DNA from: Meloidogyne chitwoodi
Taxonomy: Eukaryota > Nematoda > Chromadorea > Rhabditida > Meloidogynidae
Length of the DNA: 64,000 nt
Reading direction: 5' to 3'
Assembly (NCBI GenBank): GCA_015183035.1
Contig: JACZZP010000017.1
Span: 2,046,001-2,110,000, forward strand
Below, piece by piece: positions 12,601 through 25,800 of the stretch. The number at the start of each line of letters is the position of its first letter. Positions within the stretch are counted from its first letter, which is position 1. A model generated the notes under the pieces. The model was not told the DNA's origin and did no database searches. It worked only from the letters and a program-made list of their open reading frames with translations. The translations under genes and the position numbers were made by a program.

Positions 12601-12715
12601 TATTATTATTATTTAATGTTATATTATTATTTAGTGAAGAAAATGAAGGTAGAAAAATAATAAAAATAATTGAAGAAAAAAATAAAATAATAAATTTATT
12701 GAATAAATAATGCAT
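9645..12715 (-). CDS. Tyrosinase C: secreted tyrosinase
   Basis: Third, 5'-most tyrosinase of the array. I start it at the ATG at 12715, giving [20 protein letters not shown], a strong signal peptide. A low-complexity Asn-rich segment and Cys motifs follow ([16 protein letters not shown]). CuA is at about 11920-11990 ([17 protein letters not shown]). CuB is at about 10740-10830 (HVFCGGDM, then [15 protein letters not shown]). The C-terminus has the shared Cys-rich tail ([22 protein letters not shown]) and ends EKKEI at 9645. It lacks both the Thr-rich tail of A and the ShKT array of B, so it shows the basic architecture. Introns hold a hAT-type MITE, a tandem repeat block and two tRNA-like sequences. 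Confidence 0.82.
10103..10172 (+). repeat. tRNA-like sequence (possible SINE head)
   Basis: The plus strand shows an A-box-like TGGTTTAGTGGG and a B-box GGTTCGAGTC about 40 nt apart, the spacing of a polymerase III internal promoter. The stems do not pair as a normal cloverleaf, so it is a tRNA pseudogene or SINE head, not a working tRNA. It lies in a tyrosinase C intron. Confidence 0.5.
10305..10485. mobile_element. hAT-type MITE with 8-bp target duplication
   Basis: A 181-bp element is bounded by perfect 12-bp inverted repeats, TAGAGTTATTCA and TGAATAACTCTA. It is flanked on both sides by the same 8 bp, ATTATTAG (10297-10304 and 10486-10493). An 8-bp duplication and a TAGAG-type terminus are the hallmarks of the hAT superfamily. 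The interior is built from repeated words GGTATCGGTA, ATACCGAAAA and ATACCGCGGT in both orientations, and is strikingly GC-richer than the surrounding intron. There is no coding capacity, so it is non-autonomous. Confidence 0.88.
11160..11420. repeat. Tandem repeat of TTCTGATTTTTGTATTTTATTAA units
   Basis: About eleven head-to-tail units of roughly 23 bp lie in a tyrosinase C intron. Units vary by one or two bases (TTGTCTTTT, missing T), so the array is not freshly expanded. Confidence 0.88.
11436..11507 (-). repeat. tRNA-like sequence (pseudogene)
   Basis: On the minus strand, AGTGGCGCAGTCGGTTGTGC resembles a tRNA D-arm/A-box, and GGTTCGATTCC is a good B-box. The D-stem GCGC/GTGC can form, but the acceptor ends do not pair and no clear anticodon arm exists. 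It directly follows the tandem repeat array. Confidence 0.5.
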
Positions 12716-13882
12716 TTTTCCCAAGAATTAATAAAAGATATAAATTTTTATTTTTAAATATTTATATATATTATTTATTTAGACATTTTTTATTAAACTT
12801 TATGTTTCCTCTTTTTTTTTTTACTTTCTTTTCCTTACTAATTATTGCCTTATTAATTTTTAATTAGCTACAAAAGCAAATTAAAAAATACGCAGAAAAA
12901 ATAGAGAAAAAACAAAAGTTTAATTTGTAAATAATTCTGATAAAAATTCTGATTTTATAATAGTTGTATTCTAAACTGTTAATGTTTTTAGTATTTTACA
13001 AATATCAGAATTTTAAAATGTATTTTACTCATTTTAAAAAATAAATCAGAAAATTCTAATTTATAATTAAATAATAAAATCAGAATTAATTTACAATTCT
13101 GATTATTTTAACGAATGTTTGTGTGTTTTTAAAATTTATTAAATTCTGATTTTTGTGTTTTAAAACCTTTCGCTTGTCTTAAAAACACACATTTTTATTT
13201 TATTCTTCCTTATTAGATTAAAAAAAACATATGTACATATACATATATTTTGAAATTTTTAATATTTGTTTATATTGAAATAAAAATATTTATTTATTTT
13301 TTTGTCACAACTAGAAAATTACAATTTTTAAAAAAATTAATGTAAATATATTTAACTATTTTATAAGGAGAAATTAAGAAAAGAGATGATGTGGGAAAAT
13401 ATTGCCTTAAAAAAAAGTTTAATAAAAAAATACGCCTCAGAATAATCAACCTTATATATTTGAAAATTAATAATTCTCTTTTTCATATGTTGTATTAAAA
13501 AAAATTATTTTTAAAATATAGAAACGTGTGTTAAAACTAATAAAACTGATATTTTAGATTTATTTTAATTAAAAAAATAAAATAAATATTTAGTTTAAAC
13601 ACGTTTGATATTTTTGTGTTTTAATTCAAAAAAACGTCTTTATTCAAAATAATTTAAAAAATTATATTTAAAAAAATATAAAGAATAATTAAATATGTAA
13701 AAATAATAATACATATTTTATAAAAATAATTGACAAAAAAATTATTGAGCTAAGAGGGAAAGGCACGAAAAATTAAATTAATTATATAGAGAAGCGAGAT
13801 CATTTTTCTCTCTTTAATAATTTTAAGCTGTTGAAGAATGGATTTGATTTTACTAAAAAAAAGAAAAAACAAATCCTGTAAA
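12716..13882. other. Spacer between tyrosinase C and unc-13 3' end
   Basis: A/T-rich DNA with no supportable ORF. It should contain the tyrosinase C promoter and the unc-13 3' UTR. Scattered TTCTGATTTT words appear at about 12940-13170. Confidence 0.4.
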
Positions 13883-16800
13883 TTATCGGCCAACAATAAG
13901 TCTTTGAGAAGAAGCAGAACTTGCTAATCCTTGACCTTCTGTTTCATACTTAAAAAAAATAAAATTCTAATTAATAAATTTTAATTTTTTTTTAAATCTA
14001 ATTATTAAATATTAAAAAAAAAAATTATTTACACGGCATTCAGTTTTAAGACGAACAAATTCTTTTGCAATTTCATCATTTTGTCTCTGACTGAGTATTC
14101 TTAAAAGGATAAGACCAGTTTCATCAATATGTAAGCGTCGACCTAATTGAACCCAACAAGCATAAGAACCTTAAAAAAATAAATGTAAAAAATTAAAATA
14201 AGTAATTAATACCTTGTTCAATAACTTGTGAAAGTTGAAGCACACCAACACCAACAATTCTATCTTCACGCGCAAAACAATAATCTTTTACTTGAAACAT
14301 TAATTCATAATGTTCTGGCTCTCCTTCATTGCCAATAAAGCTGAGAAAAAAACAACGTTTTTATATTTAAAATCAGAAATTGTAATTGTAAAAGTCAGAA
14401 TTATATGTTGTGTTTTTCAATAAACATTTTTTGTTTATTGTATAAAAATCAGAATTTGTATTTTTTATTTAATTTTTAAAAATCAGAATTTTACTCACAA
14501 ATGCATTGTTTCATTAAATTTAGGCGTCCAAGTATTTGATTGCGATTTTGTAGCCATTTTTCGTTTTTTATCAGCCAAGTGTGGTCCAACCAGATGAACT
14601 TCAACAAAAGGTTTAAAAGTTCCAGAACCAGTAATTTGCCAACGAAGATCATTTGCAGCAATTACTAAAAATAATAATAATTTTTAAATAAATTTTAATT
14701 TTCATGCCTTTAACAGTTATTTTTTGTTCTCCAGTATGTGGATGATTGAATAAATCAACTTGTACACTAACTTCACCAACTGGTTGATCTTGTGATGGTA
14801 AATCTAAAATAAATAATAATTAATTATTAAAAATATATATATTCTCTTTTTTAACCTTGTTGTTTTTGTGTTGAAATAAATGTTCTGATTAATTGTTCTG
14901 TTGTTTGAGTATATAATGAAAGAGCATATTTTAATGATTGTAATTCTGGAGATTTTTCAAAGAAGGATTTTTTAAGGCCTTGACCTCCTGCGTGGAAACA
15001 CTGAAAAAATTATATTTGTAAATTAAATTCTGATTTTGTTTTTAATTAAATTCTGATTTTGTTTTTAATTAAATTCTGATTTTGTTTTTAATTAAATTCT
15101 GATTTTGTTTTTAATTAAATTCTGATTTTGTGTTTTATGAATTATAAGTTTTGTATTTTTTAAATTTTGATTTGTAAAAATTAAAGTTTGCCTCTTTTAT
15201 TGCATCCAAAGCAACATCGAGTAATCCACATTGTCTTGGGCTAAGAGAACGTTCAGAATTATCACGTGCTGCATCCATCATTTCTTTTACAGAATGCATT
15301 CCTCCTTTTAAACCACTAACATTTCCTCCTCCCCCACTACTTGCAGCATTTCCTCCTCCACTACTATTTTCTTTTAAATTAGTTGTGTGTTGTAACATTA
15401 ATTTTGTAACACCTCCAATTTTATTAGCACTAGGTAATGCATGTTTTAATAATGGGGCAGTATTAGAAGAAAAAGAACCTCCTAAATAATAATATTTAAA
15501 TTTAAATATTTTAAACATGCCTAATGGAGGTAATACAACTTGTTTTTCCATTGAAATTATTGTTATTTTCCATAATTCCTGGAAAAAATAATTAAATAAA
15601 ATTATTTAATTTTTAAATAAAATTACCTTAAGAATATATTTTAAAACAGTTTTTTCACATTGTTGAGCATATCGTTGTAATGAACGTTCTAATAAATTCA
15701 TTAATGGTTCTAGTACCATATCCACCTTTTTTTTAATTTAATTTTAAAATTATTTATAAATTAAATTAAAAAATATATATATTTACTTCTCCACCCATTT
15801 GACTTCTTTGTTGTAAAGGACCTTTAATTTTAGCCAAAAGTATTCCAAGTCTACTCATTTGTTCTTGAATACCAGTCTCTAAACTTGCAACAAACTGTCC
15901 AGAAAGACGATCCAATACTGTGTTTAATTTTTTTTGTAAATTGTTTAATACACGGTTTGAATCTGGATCAAGTTGAGATCCACCCATATTTTCGTAAATT
16001 TTTTCTAATTGAACTCTTAAAAATTAAAAATATTTTAAAATTTAATTTAATATATTTTTATTTAATTATTTAAAATAATTTTAAAAATAAAAAAATAAAA
16101 TAAATATAAATTTCACCTAAGTTGTTGTACATTATTCATAAGTATACAAGCCAATTTTTCATTTTCCATATATTTAAAAAAATCTTTTTGTACCATATCT
16201 GAGTATGCTAACAAAACTTTATTTAAAGTTGTTGCAAATCGTCTCATCATATCAACACAAACTTCAGGGTTTGGACAATCCATCTATTTTAATTTAATTT
16301 AAATAAATTTATAAAAAATTTATTTAAAAATAATAAACTTGTTTTAAAACTTTAAGAGCTTCATTTAATTGAGTAAAAACATCAACAACAGAATTACTGA
16401 ATTTTGTATGTTCAGATGTTTGGGGAAAATTATCTGCCTTATCACGGTTGTAAGCATTGCGTAAAATGTCCTATAAATTAAATTTATTCAATATTTTTTT
16501 TTAAATTAATTTTTACCATAGAATGTTCATCATTTTCATTAAGCCAATCCATTACAAATGGAACAAACCACCTATAAAAATAATAAAATAATTTAAAATA
16601 TTTTTTAAAATAATTATTTATTTTATTAAATAAATTCTATAAATTATTTTTAAAAATAAATTTAAAATTAAAAGAAAAAATAATAATTAAATTTTAAAAG
16701 CTTTTTTGTTAAAAGCATTCCACCGTCAACAAAAAAAAGAGGAAATGGTAAAATAAAAAAAAACTAATAAAAATATAATAAACTAAAAAAATGTTGTTTC

Positions 16801-19800
16801 CTTTTCAATTGATACATAATAGCCGTGAGGAAATTTTATTTAAAAAAATTCAATAAATGTAATATTGTAAAAAATGTCTATTTTTGGAAATATTTATACG
16901 AATACCTTGTCTATAAAAATATTACCTTCTTTTAGATATTTTAAATTTAAAGTAAAGTTGTATTAATTACCTAGTATTTTTACAAACAGAAAATAAACTA
17001 CAACTTGTAAAAAATAAACTTTTTGTACAATTGTAAAACAAGTTTAATTTATTTTCTACAATTTAATAAAAATAAACTTTTTTTACAATTGTAAAAAATA
17101 AACTTTTTTACAATTTGTAATTCTGATGTTTAAAATTAAATTAAATAAAACTCACTCAGGAAATTCTGGAATGCTTTCACGATATTGAGGTAACTCAGCT
17201 ACATACATTGAATAAAAATGTTTGACTTTAAAATAAAGATTCTGAAAAGAAAAAATAATCACAAATTGTAATATTAAAAATTAACCATATAATCAGGAGT
17301 TTTGCAACGTTTTGTTTTTGCATGTTCTGAAAAAATAAAATTAAAAAACAAATAAATAAATTTACCCATAAGAGCATCCTTTAAATCAGTTTTATATAAA
17401 TTCCATAAGGTAGCTGCTGATAGTTGACCAACTTAAAAAAATAATTTAAAAAAATATATATATTTATTTACTATTTAATTCTTGTGGAAATTGATTTAAT
17501 ACAGGTGTATAAACATTCCTATCTTCATCAATTACACCAAGCATATAATCAATAAAATCTGACCAAAATTTTACAGATTCATCTGTTGGCTCACACTTTT
17601 CACAACAAGTGTCAAACATTAGATGATAAGTAGTCTGAAAAATTAAAAAATAATTATTTTACAAATTCTGATTTTTTCAAAAAAAGAAATGCTGATTAGC
17701 AATTTACAAATATTCTGATTTGTAAAATGCTCACAACTTATTTACAATTGTAAATTTAAAGAATAATAATTCTGAATTGTAAATATATTTAGATAAAAAA
17801 CAATTAATACTAAAATACACTTTTAGTCAACTATTTAAACAGGATAATATATGTAATATATTTTTTTACAGAATTAGAAGCGACAAATAATAAAAAAATA
17901 AAAATAGAATGAAACCCCCAAGTTTTTAGTACTTTAAAAAAAAATATTTTTTTATCCTTTTAGATCTCATTAAAAAAAAATTTTTTTCTATACAAATTAT
18001 GAAATGTGAGAATCCTTTTTTAACAAAAAAAAATTTTTTCCATTAGATAAAAAAAGAATTGACGTAAAGTTACATATTTTACCCCACATTTTTATAATTT
18101 AAAGCAAAATAGAGAAAAATTAAGAAAAAGAATGATTTTAGGCATTTTAATCTCTTTTCTTTTTTTTTAAAACATAAATTACAAAAAAAAACTTTTTTTG
18201 TTATGTTAAAAGTTTGTTTTTAAAAAAGAAAATTAAGGGATAAATTAAACTAAAATTTTTTTTTCAATAAATTTATAAAAATATGAAAAAGAAAAAAAAG
18301 AAAGAGGAAACTGGAAGAATATTCATAAAAAAAAAATTTTTAAAAGAGGATAAATTGTGGAGAGAAAAAAAAATAAATAAAGAAAAATAAAAATTTATAT
18401 AAATTTAATAAAATTTAAAAATATTGAATTTTTGGAATTTAACCAAAAATAGAAAATAATAATATTCTTTTTTTGTTGGTTTTATATATTTAATTTTTAT
18501 TTTAAATTATTTTTTTATATTTTTAGAATTAAATAAATATTTATTTTTAAAATTTATGAAGAAAATTAATAAATAAAATATTTATTAATTTATTAAAATT
18601 CTTTTAATTTTTTAACTTTTTAGAAAAAAAAATAATTCAAAAATATTTATTAAATACATTTTTAATTTATTTTAAAGAAAATAAATTTAAAAAAAAAATT
18701 TTTTTAAGTTACCCCTTTTACTAATATATTTAAAAAATAATTAATTTTAAATTTTAAAAATATGACATATAATTTTAAAAATTAAAAAAAAATATATTTA
18801 CCTCCATACAAGCTTTTGCACATTCTCTAACAACATTAGATGCACGTGGAGGACTAGCCAATTCTAATACCTTTAAGAAAAATAAAAAATTAATTAATTT
18901 AAATAATAATAAAAAAACCTTCATTCTAAAAAAGGTAATAGAAGTGAGCAAATCAACTGTAGATTTTAAATCACGCAATTTGGCAAAATTTGAAGCAGGA
19001 AAATATTTCTAAAAAAATTTAATTTTGTAATAAAAATATATTTATAAAAAAAATTTAATTATTTTTTAGTCTCCATCAAATACCAAATCTCTCTTCTTTT
19101 TTCATTAAAAACTCTACCTTTTGTTGTAAAGATGTAAATTCATTATTTGAAGTTGTAAATAATCCAACTAGTTTTTCACAAACTCGTTCTATTGCATTTC
19201 CAAATGCTCCTGGCGTTGCAGGACTCGAATGACGACGAGCACTTAAAGCACGCCTTTTTCTAGACATTGTACGCCTACGCCAAGAACATTTACGCATAGG
19301 GGGGTAATGCGCATTTGTTGGAACTTTGAGCATTTTTAATAAATTTAATAGTTTATATAGAGGTATACTCTAAAATCAGAATTTGTAAAAATACAAAAGT
19401 TTAAAAAATCAGAATTTGTAAAAATACAAAAGTTTAAAAAATCAGAATTAAATAAAAAATTAAACTAAAAGAAAAACCAGAAAAAGAAAAATACAAAAAC
19501 AATGTAAAATACAAAAATCAGAATTTGCTGAAAATACATTTTACATTTTTTATATCACATGAATTGAGTTATTTTTAAAACTAAAAACACAAAAAAAAAA
19601 AGAATAAATTCTGCAAAAATAATACAATTCTTTTTTTTTTTATTTTTGAAATTCTGTATAAAAACATTTCTTTTAAACTAAAAACACCCTCACCCATTTG
19701 GGGGGAGATTTGTTAGAATTTTATATTTATTTTTTTCAATTTTATTTATTTATTTTTATTTTTTTATTCTCCCAAATTTGCACTTTTTCTTTTCTTTTTT

Positions 19801-22800
19801 TTAGCTAATTTGTGTAAATAAAAAAATATTTGTTGCCCGCCACAATTTAAATCCCATTTTTTATAATTAAATTGTTTTAAGGAAAAAATAAAAAATAAAT
19901 AAAAAAGTGGAATTTTGCCGATAATTGAATGAATTGAGAAAGAGGATTTATTTCTTTTTTAATGTAAAAAATAAATATAATAATTAAAAAAAATTAAAAA
20001 AATCCATAAAAAAACATTAAAAAAAATATCAATAAAATAAATTAATTTAAAAAATTAATTAAAGTAAAAATAAAATATTTAAAAATAAAACAAAGATTTT
20101 GAATTAATTAAAAAAAATTAAAAAGAGTCTCCTCTTTAAATTTATAAAATTATTTTTCATAAAAAAAAAATAATAAAAAATAAAAAAAATTATTTTATTT
20201 ATTAATTTTCCTCTCTAAAGTATAAATAATTATTTGCAATATATTTATTAAAAATAATAAATAATTTTTTTATTTTTTGTTGCTATCAGCCCCATCAATT
20301 TTATAATCCCTAATCCTCCCCTTTTTTTTACTCTTATTTTATTTTTAATAAAATAATTTTATTTCTTCCCTAAAAAAACAAAAATTAATATATTTATTAA
20401 TTTATTTAAAAGAATTAAAAATATTAAAAATATTTAAAAGTGTAAATATAATTTAAAAATATATTTTTTTAAATTATTAAAAAAAAATAAAATATTTTAA
20501 TAAAATTATTTTATATTATTTTTCTTCTAAAAATAATATAAATAAATATATTTACGTTTTAAACACAATTTTATATTTAAATATTCATGCTAGACAAAGG
20601 CTTAAAAATGCCAAGATTTTAAAAAATAAAAAAAAAATAAATAAATATATTTCCTGCTGTGTAAAAATAGAAAAAAAAACTTTTTTGGTTTAAAAAATAA
20701 AAAAAATAAAAATTATTTTAAAAATGATTTTTTTTTTTAGTTTAAAGGCTATTTTTTGGTGAAGATTTTTTCAGTTTTTTTTAATAAAACTTATTTAAAA
20801 TTCTAAAAATAAAGGAATATATTTTTAGCAAAAAAAAATATATATTTAATTATTTTTTTTTAAAATTTAATGAGAGATTTTTTAATGCTTAAATAATTCT
20901 CTTTTTTAAAAACTGTAAAATTAAGAATGTATTTATTTAACAAAAAAATAGAGAGAGAAAAAAAATGTGTTCCAAATTATTTATTAATAAAGAAAACAAA
21001 ATTATTTCTTTAAAAAAAAATTTTTTTAAAGAAATGTATAAATATTAAAATTGAAAAAATATAATAAAAGATCAAATTAAAAAAAAAACAAAATATTTCT
21101 ACTTTAAAATTAATTTAAAAGTGTCAAGGAGGAAGGTCCTTATAATATTAATTTAAAAAAAAATAAATAAAATTAAAAATAGAAAATTTTAAGAATTTAA
21201 TTATTTTAAAAAATAATATCTTTTTCTATTTTTATAAATAAAATTTGAGAATTATGAGAATAGAAGAAAAGCTTTTTTGGGGAGAGAGAGTAATTAAAGG
21301 CTTTTCTTTGTTAATCTCTAAAAATAAAATTATTTTTAAATACAAAAATACGTGATTTTATAAAATAAAGAAGAGAGAATATTGAGAAGAAAAAAAGAGA
21401 AATTTTTTAAATAAAAAAAAAATAAAATAAAAAAATTTAGTTTAAAATTTAAAAAAAAATAAAAATAAAAAATAAACATCAAAAGAAATATTTATTACTT
21501 TATTTGCTAGGGATGTTTGGTTAAGTGGAAACGCGTTAGTTTCGCATAATGAAAGGAGAGGCAGACAGCCTAGGTTCAATTCTAATTGTTAGAAAAAATA
21601 TAAAATTATTCTTATGGTCAATGATTACTTCAAGATTACCGCCCCAGGCTGAAGTGTAATGTAGATTCGGTATTTTAATGAGACCAAAAAAAAATTTTTC
21701 AAACCAATTAATTTTACTTATAATTAAAAATTATTTAAAAAATCGCCCACTCGATACATGCCCAAATCAATCCTAAGAGAATTGTGCAACTGATCCAACA
21801 GTTTCACAAATCTATCTTTTCCAAAGTTTGTTGCATTAAAACGATCTGGAGCAGAAACAGCAGCCTTTTAAAAAAATATTTAATTAAATTTAAATAAAAA
21901 TGAACTGTAGCAGTTGCATGTGCATAATGAGCGTTAATATTTGCTAATAATGTAGATAAAGCAGCAGGAACTCCAACACACATATATTTTGTACAAAGAC
22001 ATGCAAAATGTGTCATAGCCTTGAAAAAAATAAAAACAAATTAATATTTGTTTTCATTAGAATTGTAAAATAAACTTGTTTTAATTTTAAAGTTACAAAA
22101 ACAGGTTTTACAAATTGAATTAAATATTCTCAAGTGCTTTAATACAAGTTTTTTTTATTATTAATTTTTACTTGATATATTTGTTCAATTCCATAACGCA
22201 TTGTAAACTCATCAATAATCATTTGCCCAACATCATCAAAGTAAATACGCCATGCTTCATCAGCTGCTAACATTTGTTGTTGTTGTTGTGGTAATTGAAT
22301 ATCATCATCTTTATATTGATGCTTTAAAATTAAAAAATATTTAAATAAATAAAATTAAAAAATAAAAACCAAAAAAAGATGTTCATGTAAACAAGTATAT
22401 TGTGAATGATATGGTGCTAATCTTTCTTCACCTTTTATGTCAACTTTTATGTAAAGGCGAATCGCTCCACTAACAACAGATTTGTCAGTACGTTTTTCTA
22501 TAATTTATTTTATATATTTTTTTAATTTTATAATAAAAAAAGAATACCTAAATTATACCAAACATCCATTTCACCAGAAAGTGTACGTACTTCAATAATT
22601 GTTTGACCAAGAAAATCATCAGATTCCCTTGTTAATTTTTGACGCAATTTACTTTTTAGATCATTATCTTCATCCCAAACGCGAACTTTTATACGATCAG
22701 TAGAATTATGACATTCACTAAATAAAAAAATTAAGTTAAAAAATTTAAAAAAAAAATATTTTTTTACAAAGAAAATTTTTCATTCCAAATTGGATTTAAT

Positions 22801-25800
22801 TCTTGATGTATTGTTCTTGTTCTTTTTCGTACTTTACCAACTTGTACGGTGACATAAGGATCGCTTTTTCCAGTTTTATCTTTACCACTTAATCCTTTTG
22901 CACAAATAACTATAAAAAAATATTTATTTTTAATTAATTTAAAAAATTGTATTAAAACCAGTAAGTTGAATTTTTGCACTCCATTTAGAACTTCCTTCAA
23001 GTATAGAACCTTTAACAGCACGTAATGTCTAAAAGAAAATTGTTTTTAAATTTAATTTTTAAATTATACTTCTTGTTGTATATTTTCACTATAACCAAAA
23101 GATTCTAGAATTCGTTGAAATATTTCAGGTTTATTTCTTTCCTGCATTTTCATTCTATCATGAATTACAGCTATTAAATTTTGTGCTTTATCTCCTTCCC
23201 CATGTTTGCTACTTTTTTCGGCTGCTCCTATAATAATATATAAAATATTTATATTATTTTTATTAAATAAAGTTTACTTTGTAAGCAATCTGCGCTAAGA
23301 AGTTCTCGGCATTTATCATGAACTTTTACTCCACATTCTGTGCAGCGAAGACCTGAAGGAAAAAATTCTTTAGTAAACTTAATTAAATAAACAAGTTTAT
23401 TTATTATTTTCAAATTACAATTTGCTTCAAGTTTATTTTCAAATTACAATTTGTTTCAAGTTTATTTACAAATTACAATTTGCTTAAAGTTTATCTAAAA
23501 ATTACAAACCTTGACGTGCTAATCCCCATAAAAGTCCTTCACATTCATAACACCATGTTGGTGTTTGAAAGTTGGTCATTTGAAAATTATGTGGAGTTGT
23601 CGCACTTATTGGATAGATAAGAGCTTGAAGACACTTTCGGTAGACTAATTGTTTCTAAAAATGTTAAAATTTAGTTTTATTTTTTTTTCTTCTCCTTACC
23701 AATTCATGGTCCTGTACCGTTGTTTTTGAGGCATTTGCTAACGCTGTTCTTTTAGTAGCCATTGTCTAAAAAATTAAAATAATAATTATTTTTATCTAAT
23801 TAAATATAATGAATAAAAAACACAGAACAAAAACATAAAAGATTTACGGGTTTGTAAATAAAAGTGTAATAAAATAAAAATATGTGCACAAAATTCTCAG
23901 AAAATTTTAAATTATATTTATAAAATATACACATTCATAAATCCATAAAAGTAAATTATGAATGTATATACATCTTACATAAAAATAAAAATTATTTGTG
24001 CTACCGGAAATTTTAGTTTCTCAAGTTTATTTTTTTAATTGACAAAATATTTCAAGTTTATTAAAAAAAACCTAAAAACTTGTGCTTATAATTAAAATTT
24101 AAATTGTAAAACTTAAGTGTTTTACCAACAAAGTTTGAAAAAAAACACAAAACAACAACAAAACCGTGAACATTTTTGTGTTTTTGCTTCTATTTTTTTT
24201 TCTCTCACCTTGAGCACCTGAAAGAAATTTTTCTTAATTAATTGTTGTAAATTACAATTTACTAATTGTTGTTCTTGTAATTGAATTTCTTCAATATTAA
24301 ACAAACAAAAACACCACCAAAACTCTTCCAAGGAAAATAATTTATTTCCAAAATGTTTATTTTTATTGGATAATTGATCCATTTTTAGGAATAATAAATT
24401 TTATAAAATTATGAATCAAAAAATAAATAAAAAATTATTATTTTTTTAAATCTAGATTTATATATATTAATGTCAAAAAAATAAGAGAGAAAAATAAGAG
24501 ATTGAGGTCAATATTAACAGAAACTTTATTCGGAAATTCTTCAATTTTTCCAAGTTTTTTTTTATTATTTTCAAGCATCAACGACAAGAACAACAATAAT
24601 AATATTATTATTATTTGTTTGTGAATAGTGAATAACCCATTTTTAGAATTTTTTTGAAAATTTTTATTAAAAATAATTTAAAAAATATTGATAATATTTA
24701 AAAAATATTAAAAAAATAATTAATGTGATAAAAGAAAAAAAGTTGAACAAAATGATAGAGATCTTATTTTTAAAAATTAAAAAAATAAAAATTAAAAAAT
24801 AAAAAACTAACCAATTCACTGACTGGAATAGATTTTTTAGTAGATGAAGCATTCATTGAAGGCATAGCATCAATTGAACGATAAAAGGCGCTTCCAACAG
24901 TAGTGCGTGTACTAACGCTTGTAGGCATTAAAAAGTGACCATCAGCATCGAAAACGGAGCTCTTAAAATTTAAAAAATTGAGATAAATATTTTTTTATTT
25001 TTAAAATATTTTTTTTTATTTTTAAAAAATTATAATTTTAAACTGCTACAATAATAAACCAAAAATATACAAAATATAATTAAAGTCTGTTATAAATAGA
25101 TTATTAATTTTATTATTTAATTATAATTTTTAATTTAATTTTTTAAATTAATTAAAGTTATTTTAAGAGAAAACGAACACCTTCTTCTTTTCCATTATTA
25201 AAGCATTATCTAAACTAATAGCAATTTCTTTTTCTTCTCCTCTTTTTATTCGACTATTAATATTATTATATATTTCAACTAATTTAACTTTTTTATTATT
25301 ATTTAATAATAAATTATTATTTTTATCTTCTTCTTCATTTAATGAACAAATTAATTCATTTGATACAAGTGAAAATGAACGCTTTTTTCGTATAGCTTGA
25401 CGACGACGAAGAAGAGGAAAATTATTATTTTCTAATTTTGAAGAATTATCTTTGACATTATTTAATTTATTATTAATTAATTTAAAATTTTCAATAATTT
25501 GAATTTTTTGAAAATCAATTTCAATCATTGTTGGAAAACTATGTGAACGACAACCAATTTTTTTATTTTTATTAAAAAATTCTTTAGAAAAATTAATATT
25601 TACTTCATTTTCATAATTTTTTGACAAAATTTTTGGTTTTCTTTTTTCACTTCCAAATGTTTCTACACGTCTAATTTTTTTAAAAGATTTGGAAAATGCA
25701 AGTAATGCACGAGAAGGGTCTTCTCCTCCCCCATTTTGTTTTTTATTCAAAATTATTAATTTTTCTTCTTCTTTTCTAATTTTTTCATTTTTTACAACCC

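Noticed and set aside
12501..12710. Plus-strand 69-aa ORF at the tyrosinase C start
   Set aside because: Antisense shadow of the signal-peptide and Asn-rich exon of tyrosinase C.
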